Positions 22,225-23,982 of a stretch of 23,982 nucleotides of DNA are shown in pieces. The stretch is taken from contig JAZUAC010000002.1 of assembly GCA_045637775.1 (NCBI GenBank), positions 1-23,982 of the forward strand. The letters are read 5' to 3'. The translations under genes were made by a program, and so were the position numbers. How positions within the stretch are numbered: the stretch's first letter is position 1; every line of letters begins with the position of its first letter. Under the pieces are notes generated by a model. That model was given only the letters and a program-made list of their open reading frames with translations, ran no database searches and was not told where the DNA came from. The stretch comes from UMGS172 sp045637775 (lineage in GTDB: Bacteria; Bacillota; Clostridia; Oscillospirales; Acutalibacteraceae).

Positions 22225-23601
22225 TTAAATTTCAGCTATACGCTTTTTAAGTTCTTCAGCCTGGAACTTAACCTGACTCGGTGCAGGACCACCAAAAACC
22301 GTACGGTCACGTACACACTTATCAAGGTCGATAGCATTATACACATCATCATTGAAAAGGTCACAAACCTTAACATATTCCTCTAAGGGGAGCTCCTCCA
22401 ACGAAGTGTTGAGCTCTATACATCTTGCGACCAATTCACCCGTTGCTTTATAGGCATCACGGAAAGGCAGACCCTGACCAACCAACCAGTCGGCACAATC
22501 GGTTGCATTGATAAATCCAAACGAAGCGGCTTTTCTCATGTTAGCGGCGTTGACCTTCATGGTATCAAGCATGGGAATAAAGGCGGTGAGGCACTTTTCG
22601 ACGGTGTCAACCGCGTCGAAAATAGCTTCTTTATCCTCCTGCATGTCCTTGTTATAGGCCAACGGAATACCCTTCATAGCGGTGAGGAGTGTCATGCTGT
22701 CACCAAATACTCGACCCGACTTTCCGCGAACAAGCTCGGCAATATCGGGATTCTTTTTCTGTGGCATGATAGAAGAACCTGTCGAGAAAGCATCGTCAAG
22801 CTCAATAAACTTGAACTCACCCGAGCACCAAAGGATGATTTCCTCGGAGAATCTTGACAGATGAACCATGATGATAGAAAGAGCCGAAGCCAATTCCAAA
22901 GCAAAATCGCGGTCGGAAACACCGTCGAGGCTGTTTCTCGTTACACCGTTCATGCCCAACTGTTCGGCAACATATTCACGGTTTAAAGGATAAGTAGTAC
23001 CTGCCAAAGCACATGAACCCAAGGGTGACACATTCATACGCTCACGGCAATCCTTAATACGACCGATGTCACGCATTGCCATTTCGGCATAAGCCAACAA
23101 CTGATGACCGAAAACAATGGGTTGAGCGCGCTGAAGATGGGTATAACCCGGCATGACGGTCTCGGAATACTCTAAAGCCTTTTCGGCAATAACCGAAGCG
23201 TATTCTTTCAGCATTTCAACAAGGGTATCACACTCGTCACGGAGATAAAGCCTGATATCCAGAGCAACCTGGTCGTTACGGCTTCGGGCAGTGTGCAAAC
23301 GCTTACCTGCATCGCCAACTCTTTTAGTGAGTTCAGCCTCGATAAAGGTGTGAATATCCTCCGAAATGTCATCAAAAACAAGCGCACCGCTTTCAATATC
23401 GGCAAGTATCTCGGAAAGACCGTTTATAATTTTATCACAATCCTCCATCGGAATTATACCGCACTTACCAAGCATTTTTGCATGAGCCTTCGAACCCTCA
23501 ATGTCCTGACGGTACATGCGGCTGTCAAACGGCAACGAACGGTTAAAATCGTTAGTTCTGGGGTCTAATTCTTTTTTAAATCTTCCTGCCCAAAGTTTCA
23601 T
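22225..23601 (-). CDS. argH: Argininosuccinate lyase
   Basis: A 458-residue member of the fumarase/aspartase superfamily that splits argininosuccinate into arginine and fumarate, the last step of arginine synthesis. It starts MKLWAGRF, the usual beginning, then shows HTARSRNDQ (103-111), GYTHLQRAQP with His155, and the superfamily signature GSSIMPQKKNPD (275-286). The ATG at 23599-23601 has AGGAG 8 bases upstream; an in-frame extension of seven codons is less likely. Length is normal. It follows argG in the same direction after a hairpin-containing gap of about 140 bases and is closed by a strong terminator. Confidence 0.97.
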   Translation of the reverse strand: MKLWAGRFKKELDPRTNDFNRSLPFDSRMYRQDIEGSKAHAKMLGKCGIIPMEDCDKIINGLSEILADIESGALVFDDISEDIHTFIEAELTKRVGDAGKRLHTARSRNDQVALDIRLYLRDECDTLVEMLKEYASVIAEKALEYSETVMPGYTHLQRAQPIVFGHQLLAYAEMAMRDIGRIKDCRERMNVSPLGSCALAGTTYPLNREYVAEQLGMNGVTRNSLDGVSDRDFALELASALSIIMVHLSRFSEEIILWCSGEFKFIELDDAFSTGSSIMPQKKNPDIAELVRGKSGRVFGDSMTLLTAMKGIPLAYNKDMQEDKEAIFDAVDTVEKCLTAFIPMLDTMKVNAANMRKAASFGFINATDCADWLVGQGLPFRDAYKATGELVARCIELNTSLEELPLEEYVKVCDLFNDDVYNAIDLDKCVRDRTVFGGPAPSQVKFQAEELKKRIAEI

Positions 23602-23699
23602 TTTACTTACTCCTGCATCCATTAAATATCCTAGGGCTGTTTACAGCCGAAGAATCTTAAATTTAAGTCAAAATCGGCACACTCTAAAAAGCCACAAGG

Positions 23700-23722
23700 C
23701 GCGGTGGAGTATATCCACCGCG
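23700..23722 (-). other. argG-argH intergenic hairpin (attenuator or stabiliser)
   Basis: CGCGGTGGA (23700-23708) and TCCACCGCG (23714-23722) form a perfect 9-base stem with a 5-base loop. On the minus strand a TTTTT run occurs only about 10 bases later, after a small GCC/GGC hairpin, so termination is probably partial. A further small inverted repeat, GGCTG/CAGCC, lies near 23635-23648. I saw no clear argH promoter, so some read-through from argG is expected. Confidence 0.5.
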
Positions 23723-23742
23723 TCGAATGGTATATTATTTAA

Positions 23743-23982
23743 TTAGATCTTGCCAAGCTTCTTGTTGAGCTTTGCCTGAACAGTAACGGGCAAACCAAAC
23801 AGGTTGATAAATCCTGCGGAATCCTTCTGGTCGTAAGCACCCTCATCATCGCCAAACGATGCGATAACATCATCATAGAGAGAATAGGGAGAGGTCACGC
23901 CTGCGTTAATCATGTTACCCTTGTAAAGCTTGAGCTTAACATCACCGGTAACATTTTCCTGAGTCTTGTCAACAAAAGCCGA
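23743..23982 (-). CDS. argG: Argininosuccinate synthase, C-terminal fragment
   Basis: The last 79 codons of a gene entering from the right edge. The reading contains ENVTGDVKLKLYKGNMINAG, TSPYSLYDDVIASFGDDEGAYDQKDSAGFINLFGLP and ends KLNKKLGKI, the conserved C-terminal part of argininosuccinate synthase that forms the oligomerisation tail. The enzyme joins citrulline and aspartate with ATP. It lies directly upstream of argH, the usual pairing. No start or regulation can be assessed. Confidence 0.93.
   Translation of the reverse strand, partial: SAFVDKTQENVTGDVKLKLYKGNMINAGVTSPYSLYDDVIASFGDDEGAYDQKDSAGFINLFGLPVTVQAKLNKKLGKI

Noticed and set aside
1..23982. tRNA, rRNA, CRISPR, transposase or phage features
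   Set aside because: No cloverleaf, regularly spaced direct repeats, transposase motifs or integrase-like frames were seen on either strand.

Overview
The window looks like a chromosomal segment of a low-to-moderate GC, endospore-forming Clostridia member. A gut Oscillospirales-type relative is my best guess, but that is inference. The evidence is: purine-rich AGGAGG-type ribosome binding sites, GTG and TTG starts, sigma-A promoters with 16-18 bp spacers, a SpoIID gene, a B. subtilis-type MazF, a GH78 rhamnosidase and a protein with InlB-type repeats. I saw no rRNA, tRNA, CRISPR array, transposase or phage gene. Almost everything is transcribed from the minus strand; only three genes (a small Xre regulator, mazF and spoIID) run on the plus strand.

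Layout from right to left, the direction of most transcription. The right edge holds the 3' end of argG, then argH (last two steps of arginine synthesis). Next is a secreted, membrane-anchored protein with InlB-type repeats, convergent with spoIID. Divergent from spoIID is an unknown eight-helix membrane protein. Then comes mnmE-mnmG (tRNA wobble uridine modification), followed by a short-chain dehydrogenase where rsmG often sits. mazF stands alone, with no antitoxin gene beside it. A cytoplasmic beta-propeller-like protein follows.

A consensus promoter then starts a tight run: comEC, holA, rnmV (RNase M5), a WYL-domain regulator and a GH78 alpha-L-rhamnosidase, with overlaps or very short gaps throughout. 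So a sugar-use pair is attached to a DNA uptake/replication/rRNA-maturation run.

The left third holds the translation and envelope cluster rpsB-tsf ... pyrH-frr-uppS, which is contiguous in many bacteria. Here it is split after tsf by a terminator, palindromic intergenic repeats and a small two-gene island: a 71-residue Xre regulator divergent from a lipoprotein. Between these two genes lie three copies of a TTTAGCGGAA half-site. Two of them form a perfect inverted repeat that fills the -10/-35 spacer of the lipoprotein promoter. pyrH-frr-uppS has its own promoter downstream of the island.

The most unusual features are this regulated island inside a core operon, the palindromic repeat cluster beside it, the solitary MazF, a ComEC whose C-terminal metallo-beta-lactamase-like domain lacks metal-binding residues, and the WYL/rhamnosidase pair co-transcribed with holA. 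I found no clear evidence for a wholly new multi-gene system.
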